From Exiguobacterium chiriqhucha RW-2 (lineage in GTDB: Bacteria > Bacillota > Bacilli > Exiguobacteriales > Exiguobacteriaceae): DNA of 64,000 nucleotides. A model generated the notes under the pieces. The model was not told the DNA's origin. It saw only the letters and a program-made list of their open reading frames with translations, and did no database searches. Where the stretch lies: positions 1-64,000 of the forward strand of contig NZ_ATCL01000012.1 of the NCBI RefSeq assembly GCF_000416965.1. Reading direction: 5' to 3'. A program made the translations under genes and the position numbers. The stretch's first letter is position 1. Every line of letters begins with the position of its first letter. Below, piece by piece: positions 51,816 to 59,983 of the stretch.

Positions 51816-54314
51816 CTAATTTAAAAAGTATTCATTTCCGTTAAACGCTGGCGTGACTTCGATCTCATCTTGAAGAGGTGTGAGCAATTCGATGAGGGAC
51901 GGATAAATCTTTTCCCCCGTCACAATCGTCTGGGTCGACGCAAAACGTTTCTCATGCTCACCATGCATCAGGAAGACGCGCTTGGGCCGAACATCCAAAA
52001 TCAACTGAAGAATCTGTTCTCGGCTGGCGTGAGCCGATAAACGAAATGATTCGATCTTCGCACGAATTTCTTTTTCCTGTCCGTTCATGCGGATGTTTTC
52101 CAACTCTTCAGAATTCGCTTTTTGAAGGATGTGATGTCCAGGGCTCTCTTCATCCATATAGCCTGTGAAAGATATCGTGTTTTGCGCTTCACCAATCAAA
52201 CGTTCAGCGTAACGTGCCGAAGCACTGTTTTCTGTCAACATCCCGGAACTCGCCACAATGCAGTTGTTTCCCGGCATGATATAGTCGTCCATGAAGTCGT
52301 CGAAGGTAAAATGACTGTCTCTTCGATTTGAATAGATGTCTTGTGCGGACTGAACCCCACCCCCAAAGAACAATGATTCTTCATCTTCTTTTGAGAAGGC
52401 AGATGGATTAATGTAGCGATTCTGTTCTGAGTATCGTTCATAGATTCGACAGACGTTCGTCACCCTACCATCTAAAAAGAGATTAAAGGGTAAGTATTTT
52501 TCTTTTTTGAAAGCATCTTTTAGAATCAGGATGATTTCTTGGGCCCTACCTACTGCAAACGCTGGTATCAACATCGAACCTGACTTGTCCATCGTCCGTT
52601 TGACAGACTCGATGAATAACTCCTCCTGACGAGATCGCTCGATGCTTGCGTTAGTTGGTAAAAATCCATAAGTAGACTCAGTGATCAAAATATCGACTTT
52701 TATATCAGACGGCAGTCGCAATCCTTGTACCGTTTTCTGTTCATCGATTGAATAATCTCCTGTGAAGAGAATCGATACACCTTCTATCTCCAAATGGATG
52801 GATCCTGCTCCTAAAATATGACCCGAAGGATAATATGTCACCTTCCACGAGGCATCTCCTGACGGCACTTGAAAGGACTGGTGGAACTCCACGGGACGAA
52901 TCGAAAGAAGTGTGTTCTGAACGTCGACCTCCGTATACATTTCAGGATCAGCGCCGCCATTGATACGAACAGCATCCGTCAGCAACAACTTCATCAATTC
53001 GACTGTCGGATTCGTAGCATATATCGGTAAATCAGAACGTTGCTTATGCACATACGGGATCGCACCGGTATGGTCCATATGGGCATGTGTGATTAATAAG
53101 GCGTCCAATTCATCTAACGTGAGTCCCTTTTCATCCAACAAAGAGTAATCCGGATGATAGACATCTTCATTTAGATGCATCCCAGCATCTAGCAACACAT
53201 GATGTCCTTTCACGCTGATTAGAATGGAAGTCCCACCGATCTTCTGACCGCCACCAAAAAAAGTGATCGAACAATCGTCGAGATTTGTTTCGACGCGTTC
53301 ATCGAGGGTTCTTTTAGACATGTTCCAGTAGGCATTGATCGCCTCAGCCTTATCCGCATGCTTGGGAAATTCTCGCTTCCAAAATCCCGTTAGTTCTTCC
53401 GGCTGCTCGGCCTTCAAATAATCTGCGTATAGCAAGGTCGTGAGCAAATCATCCGGTACTTGATCACGGTCAGTATAGATTCCTTTGAACCAATCTTTCC
53501 GTCCGCTCATCTTCGCAAGGAGGGTTAGGTACGACTTTCGCTTCTTTTCAAGCGCCTTATCGATAAAACGTGCTGTTTCAAGCTGCTCAACGGTTGCTTT
53601 TGTTAACACACGTTGAGTCAACTCGTTATAAAAGTGAGCAACCAACGCGACGTCTCCAGTTACCTCTTCCGAAAGTTTGTTCCAATCCTCACGCTTAACG
53701 AGACCTGGTAACTCATCGAGAAGGCTTGCCCAATATGTAATATCTTGGACCCTGACCAATCGTTCACTCTCGAGGAAAATGAGTTTCCTCACATGGAATC
53801 GTGCCTGGGTCTGATTGCCAAACAGATGCTCCAATTCCACAAGATGTAACACGGAATCTACGTATAGTGCATATTCACTAGGGTTTCGTCGAAACGACCT
53901 CTCGACCTTTTCGCCTATCTCCAATGCGATTATATACGCTTTTTCCACCTTACCCTGCACAAATAAATGTCTAGCTACTAACAAATATTCCCTTGTCAAA
54001 TGATCAAAGTTGAGTTTTTTCAAAATCCACTCTAAATCCTCGAATTCTCTGTCAAGATTCTCCCAAGACTCGATGTATAGCGGGACCAATACTTTGGCAT
54101 CACCTCCCATTTCGATTCCTAGCTTGGCAGCGTGAAATACGGTCTCGGCTTCTTGGTATTTATCGTAAAATTGACTGACTCGTTGCAGCCCATCCGTATT
54201 TAATCTATGTAAATTCACTTTTAATTGGTCATAATGCTTTCTAGCGTCTTCTTTAAAGCCTCTGTTATCGAGATAAATCGCCTCTTGTAAATGTTGTTCA
54301 AGAGTTCTTATCAC
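51816..54314 (-). CDS. Beta-CASP metallo-beta-lactamase nuclease with N-terminal helical repeats
   Basis: An 832-residue protein, first gene of the operon. Residues 1-340 are TPR-like helical repeats. Residues 347-832 are a metallo-beta-lactamase plus beta-CASP nuclease: GGGQKIGGTSILI, LLITHAHMDHTGA (metal motif 410-415), YYPSGHILGAGS, ILFTGDYS, TESTYG and AFAVGRAQEI (beta-CASP), and SAHAS and LMHGEHEKR near the end. This is the CPSF73/RNase J superfamily, which processes RNA or DNA ends. The metal ligands are present, so it should be active. The N-terminal repeat fusion is not typical of RNase J. The ATG at 54314 follows GGTGGGAAAAATGTG. Confidence 0.85.
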   Translation of the reverse strand: MIRTLEQHLQEAIYLDNRGFKEDARKHYDQLKVNLHRLNTDGLQRVSQFYDKYQEAETVFHAAKLGIEMGGDAKVLVPLYIESWENLDREFEDLEWILKKLNFDHLTREYLLVARHLFVQGKVEKAYIIALEIGEKVERSFRRNPSEYALYVDSVLHLVELEHLFGNQTQARFHVRKLIFLESERLVRVQDITYWASLLDELPGLVKREDWNKLSEEVTGDVALVAHFYNELTQRVLTKATVEQLETARFIDKALEKKRKSYLTLLAKMSGRKDWFKGIYTDRDQVPDDLLTTLLYADYLKAEQPEELTGFWKREFPKHADKAEAINAYWNMSKRTLDERVETNLDDCSITFFGGGQKIGGTSILISVKGHHVLLDAGMHLNEDVYHPDYSLLDEKGLTLDELDALLITHAHMDHTGAIPYVHKQRSDLPIYATNPTVELMKLLLTDAVRINGGADPEMYTEVDVQNTLLSIRPVEFHQSFQVPSGDASWKVTYYPSGHILGAGSIHLEIEGVSILFTGDYSIDEQKTVQGLRLPSDIKVDILITESTYGFLPTNASIERSRQEELFIESVKRTMDKSGSMLIPAFAVGRAQEIILILKDAFKKEKYLPFNLFLDGRVTNVCRIYERYSEQNRYINPSAFSKEDEESLFFGGGVQSAQDIYSNRRDSHFTFDDFMDDYIMPGNNCIVASSGMLTENSASARYAERLIGEAQNTISFTGYMDEESPGHHILQKANSEELENIRMNGQEKEIRAKIESFRLSAHASREQILQLILDVRPKRVFLMHGEHEKRFASTQTIVTGEKIYPSLIELLTPLQDEIEVTPAFNGNEYFLN

Positions 54315-54570
54315 ATTTTTCCCACCTTTACCTTAAAAACCTATTATTATAAATACTAGTTCAATTTTACCAAATAACAACACTTTATATTACCAAAACA
54401 TATTACAAAAATCATTTTTTCTTGTATTATTTATTTTAAATTCTGTGAAGAGATTATTGTTTAAGGACACTCACTTGTTTTTCGTCGAAGTCTTAATGTT
54501 GTTTAATGATTTCAACACTTGGATTTCATGAGTACCTACAGGGTAAGTATCCTTGGTGTAACCTAAAAAA

Positions 54571-54603
54571 AGCCCTTAATTACATAGCAAGTAATTAAGA
54601 GCT
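54571..54603 (-). terminator. Rho-independent terminator (minus strand)
   Basis: CTTAATTAC and GTAATTAAG pair around a short loop, extended by AGC/GCT. On the minus strand seven T follow. It should shield the Hsp70 operon from read-through. The rest of 54315-54867 is AT-rich and presumably holds the promoters for both flanking units. Confidence 0.6.
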
Positions 54604-54720
54604 ACAACTATAATCAAAGTAAGGTAAGATAAACCTGTAGATATCGATACAGTGTCTAAAAATCTACTTTGGCTTTAAGAAGCGATTTATCGCTTAAAAA
54701 GTACATGAAATTATATAGCG

Positions 54721-54744
54721 TGTATACATTTCGACGTCGAAATG
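54721..54744. repeat. Palindrome family, copy 4 (degenerate outer arm)
   Basis: TGTATACATTTCGACGTCGA followed by AATG: an exact 18-bp palindrome (54727-54744) with an intact left TGTATAC arm but no right counterpart. It has no terminator features. It lies about 125 bases before the KfrA-like gene. Confidence 0.7.
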
Positions 54745-54867
54745 CAATCAACATGCGTGACTCATTCGATGTCTGAAAGTATCAAAAATGAAAAAGTGAT
54801 TTTATAATAATCTAGTTCTATGAAGTGTTTAGTCTCGTATACATAAACTGATAAAGTGGGGATTTTG

Positions 54868-55614
54868 ATGCAATCAAACGAAATCAAAGTGACGTCATTT
54901 CGCGTCTCACAAGAAGTAAAAGAAAACATCCAGCGCCTGACCGAACAACGACAACTTTCCACGAACCAACTGTTCGAAGAATTGATCACGTTGGCTGATA
55001 AAAAATCACCTGATCCGTTGACTCTCGAGGAGAACGCTGCCCTCGAAGCGGCACTGAATCAGGTGCTTGCACTGTTCCATGAACGTGCGACACGTCTCGA
55101 AGTCCAACAAAACGAGCACGAACGGATCAGTTCTCGCTATAAAAAAACGGTCCAAGACCTCGAACAGAGCGTGATTTTAGAGTCAGAACAACTCAAAGAA
55201 GAATACGAACTGCAAGTCTCGACACATGAAGCCGAGATTGCTCAACTTCAAGATCAGATGGATCGACTGCTTGCTGAAAAGCAAGTCGCTCACGATACCT
55301 TAGAAACGGAGCGTGCTTCTTTTAAAGAAGAACTAAAACATCATAAAAGAGCAATCTTTAATCTAGAAGGAGATCTGAAAAAGCTTGAAGATGAGCGTAC
55401 TCAACTCAATCGCCAAAACCAAAGCCTGATGGACGTAGTCGACGATTTAAAAGCACGCACCCGCCGCTCAGATCAATTAGAAGAAGAAAATCAAAAACTT
55501 CACCTTGAGGTCCAGCTCTTACGCCGGGAGAAAGAAGTATTCGAAAATCGTATGAACGAACAAATCGAACTCGCCGTCCTTCGTGAACGAAACCATCGAC
55601 CAGATAACATCTAA
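54868..55614 (+). CDS. KfrA-like coiled-coil DNA-binding protein
   Basis: A 248-residue protein. The first ~45 residues (KVTSFRVSQEVKENIQRLTE and onwards) look like a ribbon-helix-helix or short HTH DNA-binding motif. Residues about 55-240 are a continuous coiled coil with many Glu, Gln and Lys. This layout (DNA-binding head plus alpha-helical tail) is that of plasmid KfrA-type proteins, which support partition and regulate their own gene. The ATG at 54868 follows GTGGGGATTTTG. Palindrome copy 4 upstream is a possible binding site. Terminator downstream. Confidence 0.65.
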   Translation: MQSNEIKVTSFRVSQEVKENIQRLTEQRQLSTNQLFEELITLADKKSPDPLTLEENAALEAALNQVLALFHERATRLEVQQNEHERISSRYKKTVQDLEQSVILESEQLKEEYELQVSTHEAEIAQLQDQMDRLLAEKQVAHDTLETERASFKEELKHHKRAIFNLEGDLKKLEDERTQLNRQNQSLMDVVDDLKARTRRSDQLEEENQKLHLEVQLLRREKEVFENRMNEQIELAVLRERNHRPDNI

Positions 55615-55621
55615 ATCAGCA

Positions 55622-55667
55622 AAAAAGTACTTAATTCAATCGTATCGGAATGAATTAAGTACTTTTT
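55622..55667. terminator. Bidirectional rho-independent terminator
   Basis: AAAAAGTACTTAATTCA and TGAATTAAGTACTTTTT, perfect 17-bp arms, between convergent genes. Confidence 0.9.
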
Positions 55668-55725
55668 CTTTCTATAGAAACCTATTTTCACGAATCATTG
55701 CTTAGAAGTGAACGAGTGGTTCTAT

Positions 55726-56076
55726 TTAGGATTTCACGCGTAATCCGCGGGCTTTGAATCGGTTACGCTTTTCTTCTAACTGTACTTTCATATCTACTGA
55801 AAATGCGGTTTCGGGAGTACTGTAGGCACGCCGCGCTGCCATACTAAGCATCTTGGCCACGTCCTCCACCCGATCTTCGTGCACGTTCAACTGAGCGGCT
55901 CGCACATACCGACGAGCGGTTTCGCGATCACGGAGCGATTCAGGGACCGAGACATGCCGACTTAACTTTAGAGCCATCAGTGCTGTCTCTTGACGATAGC
56001 TCGTCCCGCCTGCCTGCATGCGATTCAGTTCATGTGTGAGCTCGCGATTGAGACGCACATTGTTATCGTTAGCCAT
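55726..56076 (-). CDS. Hypothetical basic protein next to the nucleotidyltransferase
   Basis: A 116-residue basic, helical protein (MANDNNVRLNRELTHELNRM start, RFKARGLRVKS end). No family recognised. It begins at ATG after AGAGGAGGGTGACCG. It follows the nucleotidyltransferase-like gene by 32 bases, so the two probably form an operon. Being small and basic beside a nucleotidyltransferase, it could be one half of a toxin-antitoxin pair, but this is a guess from layout. Confidence 0.5.
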   Translation of the reverse strand: MANDNNVRLNRELTHELNRMQAGGTSYRQETALMALKLSRHVSVPESLRDRETARRYVRAAQLNVHEDRVEDVAKMLSMAARRAYSTPETAFSVDMKVQLEEKRNRFKARGLRVKS

Positions 56077-56108
56077 CGGTCACCCTCCTCTAAGTTTCTT
56101 TTGATTCA

Positions 56109-56666
56109 TTATATACCCTTTTCCTGAAAAATTCGACCCAAGTCATGGACATTACAAAATGGGTCCTCCCACGTCATGTTTGACTGATATTCCTCGACAA
56201 GTTCAAGAAGCTTGTCCTTATCGCAAAGTTCCAATAGGTTTGTATTTTCGAGATCTTCCAGATCCTTTTGACGAGAAGAAAAGATTTTAGTACATGCGAG
56301 TAGCTCAATATCAGGAATGTAAACATCAATAGCGTCAAATAGATCTTCGATTTTATGACGATAGTCATTTTCCTTAAAATCCTCACGCGGTGGGAACTGA
56401 ATCACACCTTCGACAATTTCAATCTCGTATTCGTGGAGCGCGGCTCTAAGTTCCGGGGTGACGATTCCTTCCGTCACGCGTATGTCGATATCTCGAGTTG
56501 GACGATATTGCGTCTCTTTATTCATCATTTCGATGAATAGGAGGATCCCTGAAGCGCCCACTACGACAAACTCGACTTCGATGTTCTTTGATGCACAAAA
56601 AGTATCCAGGACTAACAAGGTATCAATAATACTTTCTACATCCTTGTATTGAATGGAGTAAGACAT
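56109..56666 (-). CDS. Nucleotidyltransferase-like (DUF6036-type) protein
   Basis: A 185-residue protein with EFVVVGASGILLF near residues 32-44 and TRDIDIRV near 57-64, the glycine turn and D-I-D pair of minimal nucleotidyltransferases such as DUF6036 and AbiEii-type proteins. The later part is helical and acidic. In related proteins such enzymes modify RNA or proteins and may act as toxins. It starts with ATG after GGAGGAACATAC. It lies between the par operon and the small basic-protein gene on the same strand. Confidence 0.65.
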   Translation of the reverse strand: MSYSIQYKDVESIIDTLLVLDTFCASKNIEVEFVVVGASGILLFIEMMNKETQYRPTRDIDIRVTEGIVTPELRAALHEYEIEIVEGVIQFPPREDFKENDYRHKIEDLFDAIDVYIPDIELLACTKIFSSRQKDLEDLENTNLLELCDKDKLLELVEEYQSNMTWEDPFCNVHDLGRIFQEKGI

Positions 56667-56685
56667 GTATGTTCCTCCTAAGTAA

Positions 56686-56728
56686 AGTGGCCCACTTTGA
56701 TTCGACGTAAAAGGAACCTTAGTGGGCT
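56686..56728 (-). terminator. Possible terminator or attenuator after the par operon
   Basis: AGCCCACTAAGG and AGTGGGCC can pair on the minus strand in the gap between the last par gene and the nucleotidyltransferase gene. There is no strong T-run, so termination may be partial. Confidence 0.35.
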
Positions 56729-56751
56729 ATATTTTGTATCAACTTCAATTA

Positions 56752-57561
56752 TCACGCGTTATCCGCATTCAAGTAGGCATTAAGAGCACGACGGATAATC
56801 TCATCTTCCGACACATGTTCTTTTTTTGCAGCTTCCGTTAATCCAACATATAAAGGATCTGTCAAATCAGTAAAACGAATCTGTACACGCATCGGTTTAA
56901 CAGATGTGCTTTCGACTTCGAGTACGCGTTGCTCTTGACGTTCGATCAACATCCGTTTCACTTCCCGAAGCTCTTCGCGCGTCATTTCGTAGACAGTCTT
57001 GTCTCCGCTAGACGTGTAGTACTTCTTATTCTCGAGAAGAGCGAGTTTTGGATCTTCTGGCCATGACAACAACTCAGCAAGTTTCGTCGCGCTAAAATCT
57101 TGCTCGAGCGTCTTCTCTAAGATATTCGGACCGAATGTGTTCCAAAAGGAAACGAAGCGACTGACTTGTGGTTGGGACATTCCGATTTTATTTAAGAAGT
57201 CTTTCCACGTTCCTTGTTCTTTTTGGAACTCTTTTTTTGTTTCCGGATCACGGAATAGACTGTTCGCATGAGCTAGTATACGACACTTTTCGACAAAGCT
57301 AGTCGCTTGAATTGCATCGATGTGATTGTAATACTGAACGATCCCATCCATGTCTTCGGGAAGCTGTTTCGTGATGATACGTGACAATCCCGTCGCTGGG
57401 AGGGCTTGATAGGGGTTCGATACAGTCGTTGTAGCAGAAAACTCTTTCACAGCCTCGACTTGTTCTGTGCGGCTATCCGTCGCTTGTTGATTCTGTTTTA
57501 CTGGAAGATTGGCACTGAACGTCGAAATTTTTGGTGTGTGTTTCTTTCGATTACGTGTCAT
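56752..57561 (-). CDS. ParB-like centromere-binding partner 1
   Basis: A 269-residue protein. After a disordered N-terminus, residues about 90-150 contain a helix-turn-helix-like region (WKDFLNKIGMSQPQVSRFVS). The last ~60 residues (VQIRFTDLTDPLYVGLTEAA, HVSEDEIIRRALNAYL) resemble a ribbon-helix-helix. Its start overlaps the ParA stop by 4 bases, so it is translationally coupled to parA. This is the position and make-up of the DNA-binding partner of a plasmid partition pair. It lacks the usual ParB nuclease/CTPase box, so it is not a classical ParB. Confidence 0.65.
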   Translation of the reverse strand: MTRNRKKHTPKISTFSANLPVKQNQQATDSRTEQVEAVKEFSATTTVSNPYQALPATGLSRIITKQLPEDMDGIVQYYNHIDAIQATSFVEKCRILAHANSLFRDPETKKEFQKEQGTWKDFLNKIGMSQPQVSRFVSFWNTFGPNILEKTLEQDFSATKLAELLSWPEDPKLALLENKKYYTSSGDKTVYEMTREELREVKRMLIERQEQRVLEVESTSVKPMRVQIRFTDLTDPLYVGLTEAAKKEHVSEDEIIRRALNAYLNADNA

Positions 57562-58334
57562 AAAGACAATACCTCCTCAGCAAGTTGTAGATAGGCATCG
57601 GTTGCCGGGCTTTTGTGATCAATGACAGGACGAGACTCTCGCTGCAACGTCTGAACCTTCACCGCATAAGGAATCGTCGTCAAAACCGGAATACCGACTT
57701 CTTTCCCGAGTTCTTCAAGTTCTTCGACTGTCATGACATCCCCTTTCGAGCGGGCACTCACCATCGTCGGGATAAAGGCAGCGATATGGATGTCTTCCCG
57801 GAATCGTTTCATCTCTTCAAGCTCCTCTGGCGCCGAATAGACGGCGTCCATTGAGAACTTTTGCATCTGAACAGGCATGATGATGCGATCCTGGGCGACG
57901 AGTGCGCAACGGGCATAGGGGTTGAGGGCAGAAGTCGATCCTGGACAGTCGATGAGACAGATGTCAAACAACTCATCAATCTTGGCGAGCTCTTCACTGA
58001 GTCGATACTCGTACCCGATTTGGCTCGTCAGGTCACTAGGTGAGGCCGAACGTCTCGTCGGAACAAGATAGACCGTTCCCGTCTCATACTCGCATGTCAC
58101 AATGACCTGTTCGATCGGTGTATAGAATGGATCGTTCTCTTCAAGCAGACAATCGAGTAATACCTTGCCTTCATAATCGTTTGTCAGACCGAGCCCGTTC
58201 GTCGAAGAGGCCTGGTCGTCCGCGTCGATGACGAGGACACGTAATCCGTCACGTGCATAGGCATGAGCCAAATTGATGGTGGTCGTTGACTTTCCGACGC
58301 CGCCCTTTCGATTGTACAATGCGATTTTCTTCAT
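57558..58334 (-). CDS. parA: ParA-type partition ATPase 1
   Basis: A 258-residue Walker-type ATPase: NRKGGVGKSTTTINLAHAYA (deviant Walker A), VLVIDADDQASS (Walker A') and CLIDCPGST (Walker B). Its length without N-terminal HTH is that of small ParA (Soj-type). It positions plasmid copies through its DNA-binding partner. It overlaps the second partner gene upstream (ATGA at 58331-58334) and its own downstream partner. Confidence 0.9.
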   Translation of the reverse strand: MKKIALYNRKGGVGKSTTTINLAHAYARDGLRVLVIDADDQASSTNGLGLTNDYEGKVLLDCLLEENDPFYTPIEQVIVTCEYETGTVYLVPTRRSASPSDLTSQIGYEYRLSEELAKIDELFDICLIDCPGSTSALNPYARCALVAQDRIIMPVQMQKFSMDAVYSAPEELEEMKRFREDIHIAAFIPTMVSARSKGDVMTVEELEELGKEVGIPVLTTIPYAVKVQTLQRESRPVIDHKSPATDAYLQLAEEVLSL

Positions 58335-59020
58335 GATTCGTCTCCTCGCTTCTCGTCTGTGACGTCGATGGTATTGTCGTTCACCGTCCGCTCGATGATT
58401 TCCGTCAACAGCTCACTTACACTCCTGTTTTGTGCATGCGCATACTGTTGGAACTGATCGGACAGATCCGACGGGATTCGTGCTGAAAGAACCGCAGATG
58501 GTTTCTTAGTTTTTTGAAACGGGCTGACTTTGACCTTCGATACAGGTTCACGTGTTTTACGGGCCTCACGAATTTGTTTGACCGTCAATTCGTCGACACC
58601 TCGAGACTCGCCGTCGATATAGAGTCCCTGTTCGACGACTTCCTCGACATTATCGAGATACATCAATTCAAACAGCTTGGAAGCGGGCAAGCTCGCAAGT
58701 GATGCTTCAAGTGGATGTAACGTCTCATAGGCTTTGATATACCGGGACGCAAGAGAACTCGACATCGAAACGGCTTCGAGGAAACCGATCCATTCTTTTT
58801 TGTCATGCATCTCAGAACGGGCGATGACGAGCCGCTTCCCGATCTCGAATACAGAAATCGTTTGAACTTTTGAGAGTTCGTTGATCTCATGGACGAGATC
58901 TTCGACTTCTTTCGACACCGGAAGTTTTTGAACGAGTGTACTGATATTCGTCAAACCGCTCTGATACGGATGTTGCTCACTCGGCTTAATTTTATGAATG
59001 TTTCGGTTCCGTGCCTTCAT
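58331..59020 (-). CDS. ParB-like partner 2 (HTH plus ribbon-helix-helix)
   Basis: A 229-residue protein. The middle region (EIGKRLVIARSEMHDKKEWI, VSMSSSLASRYIKAYETL) resembles the helical DNA-binding domain of DUF3102-type plasmid proteins. The C-terminal part (VLSARIPSDLSDQFQQYAHA, SVSELLTEIIER) is a ribbon-helix-helix. It shares general layout with partner 1 but not close sequence. It overlaps both neighbouring ATPase genes by 4 bases. It should bind a specific plasmid site and the ATPase. Confidence 0.65.
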   Translation of the reverse strand: MKARNRNIHKIKPSEQHPYQSGLTNISTLVQKLPVSKEVEDLVHEINELSKVQTISVFEIGKRLVIARSEMHDKKEWIGFLEAVSMSSSLASRYIKAYETLHPLEASLASLPASKLFELMYLDNVEEVVEQGLYIDGESRGVDELTVKQIREARKTREPVSKVKVSPFQKTKKPSAVLSARIPSDLSDQFQQYAHAQNRSVSELLTEIIERTVNDNTIDVTDEKRGDES

Positions 59021-59799
59021 GACGTCCCACCTGCCTGTAGAACGACTTGTTTGGCCAATAGTCGAAACGGTTCTGCGAGGCCTTTCGATTCCTTGGAGCG
59101 GTACTGGATGACACTCTTGCCACTATCTGCGGCTTTCTCAATGAATGTGGATCGTTTGATCATCGGAAGGATCTCTATTCCCTCTTCCTTTGCGATGGCT
59201 TCCATTGCTTCATAGTATTCTTTATCTGCCTTTAACGAAGCATCCATGGCAACAGGAAGAATTCCCGTGATGACGAGGTCCGGATTATAGAACTTCTTCA
59301 CTTTTTGTACGGTCCTTACCGTACTCGCAAGTTGATCGAACACAAGCTTCTTCGGCATAAACGGGATGACTGTCATATTTGACGTCGAAAGCACGACTTT
59401 CGAAAGTTCATTGATTGATGGGACCGAGTCTAAGATGATCCAATCAAACTCATTCTCGAGTGGTGCAATCATGTCCTTTAATAGAAAGAGCTTGTCTTGC
59501 TCGGAGATCAAATTGATCAACCTGGCATTTCGTTCATTCGAGGGGAGAAGACTCACGTGATACGTTTCATCATCAAACAGGACTTCTCGGATATCGAGAT
59601 TCCGTGTATGTACATCAAACATCGTCATGTACTTGATCGTGTCGGATTCTTTTAACATCAACTTACTGAGCGAGCCTTGGGGATCCAAATCAATGATGAG
59701 GACTCGTTGTCCCACCTCACCCAATGCGTAAGCCATATTCAAAGAACAGGTCGTCTTGCCTGATCCACCTTTCGATATGTAAAACGTGAGTATGTTCAT
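59017..59799 (-). CDS. ParA-type partition ATPase 2
   Basis: A 260-residue ATPase, first gene of the par operon: FYISKGGSGKTTCSLNMAYA (Walker A with Gly-Ser-Gly instead of Gly-Val-Gly), VLIIDLDPQGSLS and WIILDSVPS. It is clearly different from ParA 1 (a distant paralogue). It starts with ATG after GAAAGGAGAGAGAAG. Whether both ParAs serve the same plasmid site or each has its own cannot be told. Confidence 0.88.
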   Translation of the reverse strand: MNILTFYISKGGSGKTTCSLNMAYALGEVGQRVLIIDLDPQGSLSKLMLKESDTIKYMTMFDVHTRNLDIREVLFDDETYHVSLLPSNERNARLINLISEQDKLFLLKDMIAPLENEFDWIILDSVPSINELSKVVLSTSNMTVIPFMPKKLVFDQLASTVRTVQKVKKFYNPDLVITGILPVAMDASLKADKEYYEAMEAIAKEEGIEILPMIKRSTFIEKAADSGKSVIQYRSKESKGLAEPFRLLAKQVVLQAGGTS

Positions 59800-59891
59800 C
59801 TTCTCTCTCCTTTCTCTTTCATATCATGTCACATTCACTCTTTGCATTCAACAGAAAAACAGCAAAGACACTGATAAATCCAATATAAAAA

Positions 59892-59922
59892 TGTATACGT
59901 TGATAATTTTGATTTGTATACG
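59892..59922. promoter_or_regulatory. Two direct TGTATACG half-sites upstream of the par operon
   Basis: TGTATACG occurs at 59892-59899 and again at 59915-59922, and a third time as the arm of the 48-bp palindrome at 59945-59952. The sites lie within 160 bases of the first ParA start and could bind a par regulator. Confidence 0.5.
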
Positions 59923-59935
59923 ATTTTTTGAATCT

Positions 59936-59983
59936 AAATGTCTCTGTATACGTTTCGACGTCGAAACGTATACAGAGACATTT
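59936..59983. repeat. Perfect 48-bp palindrome beside the par operon (copy 5)
   Basis: AAATGTCTCTGTATACGTTT plus CGAC joined to its exact reverse complement, no loop. It belongs to the TTTCGACRTCGAAA family. A T-run follows on the plus strand and an A/T-rich tract on the other side. It could end the plus-strand side or act as operator or centromere site. The remaining gap to 60503 is AT-rich with a purine-rich stretch and no gene. Confidence 0.85.
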
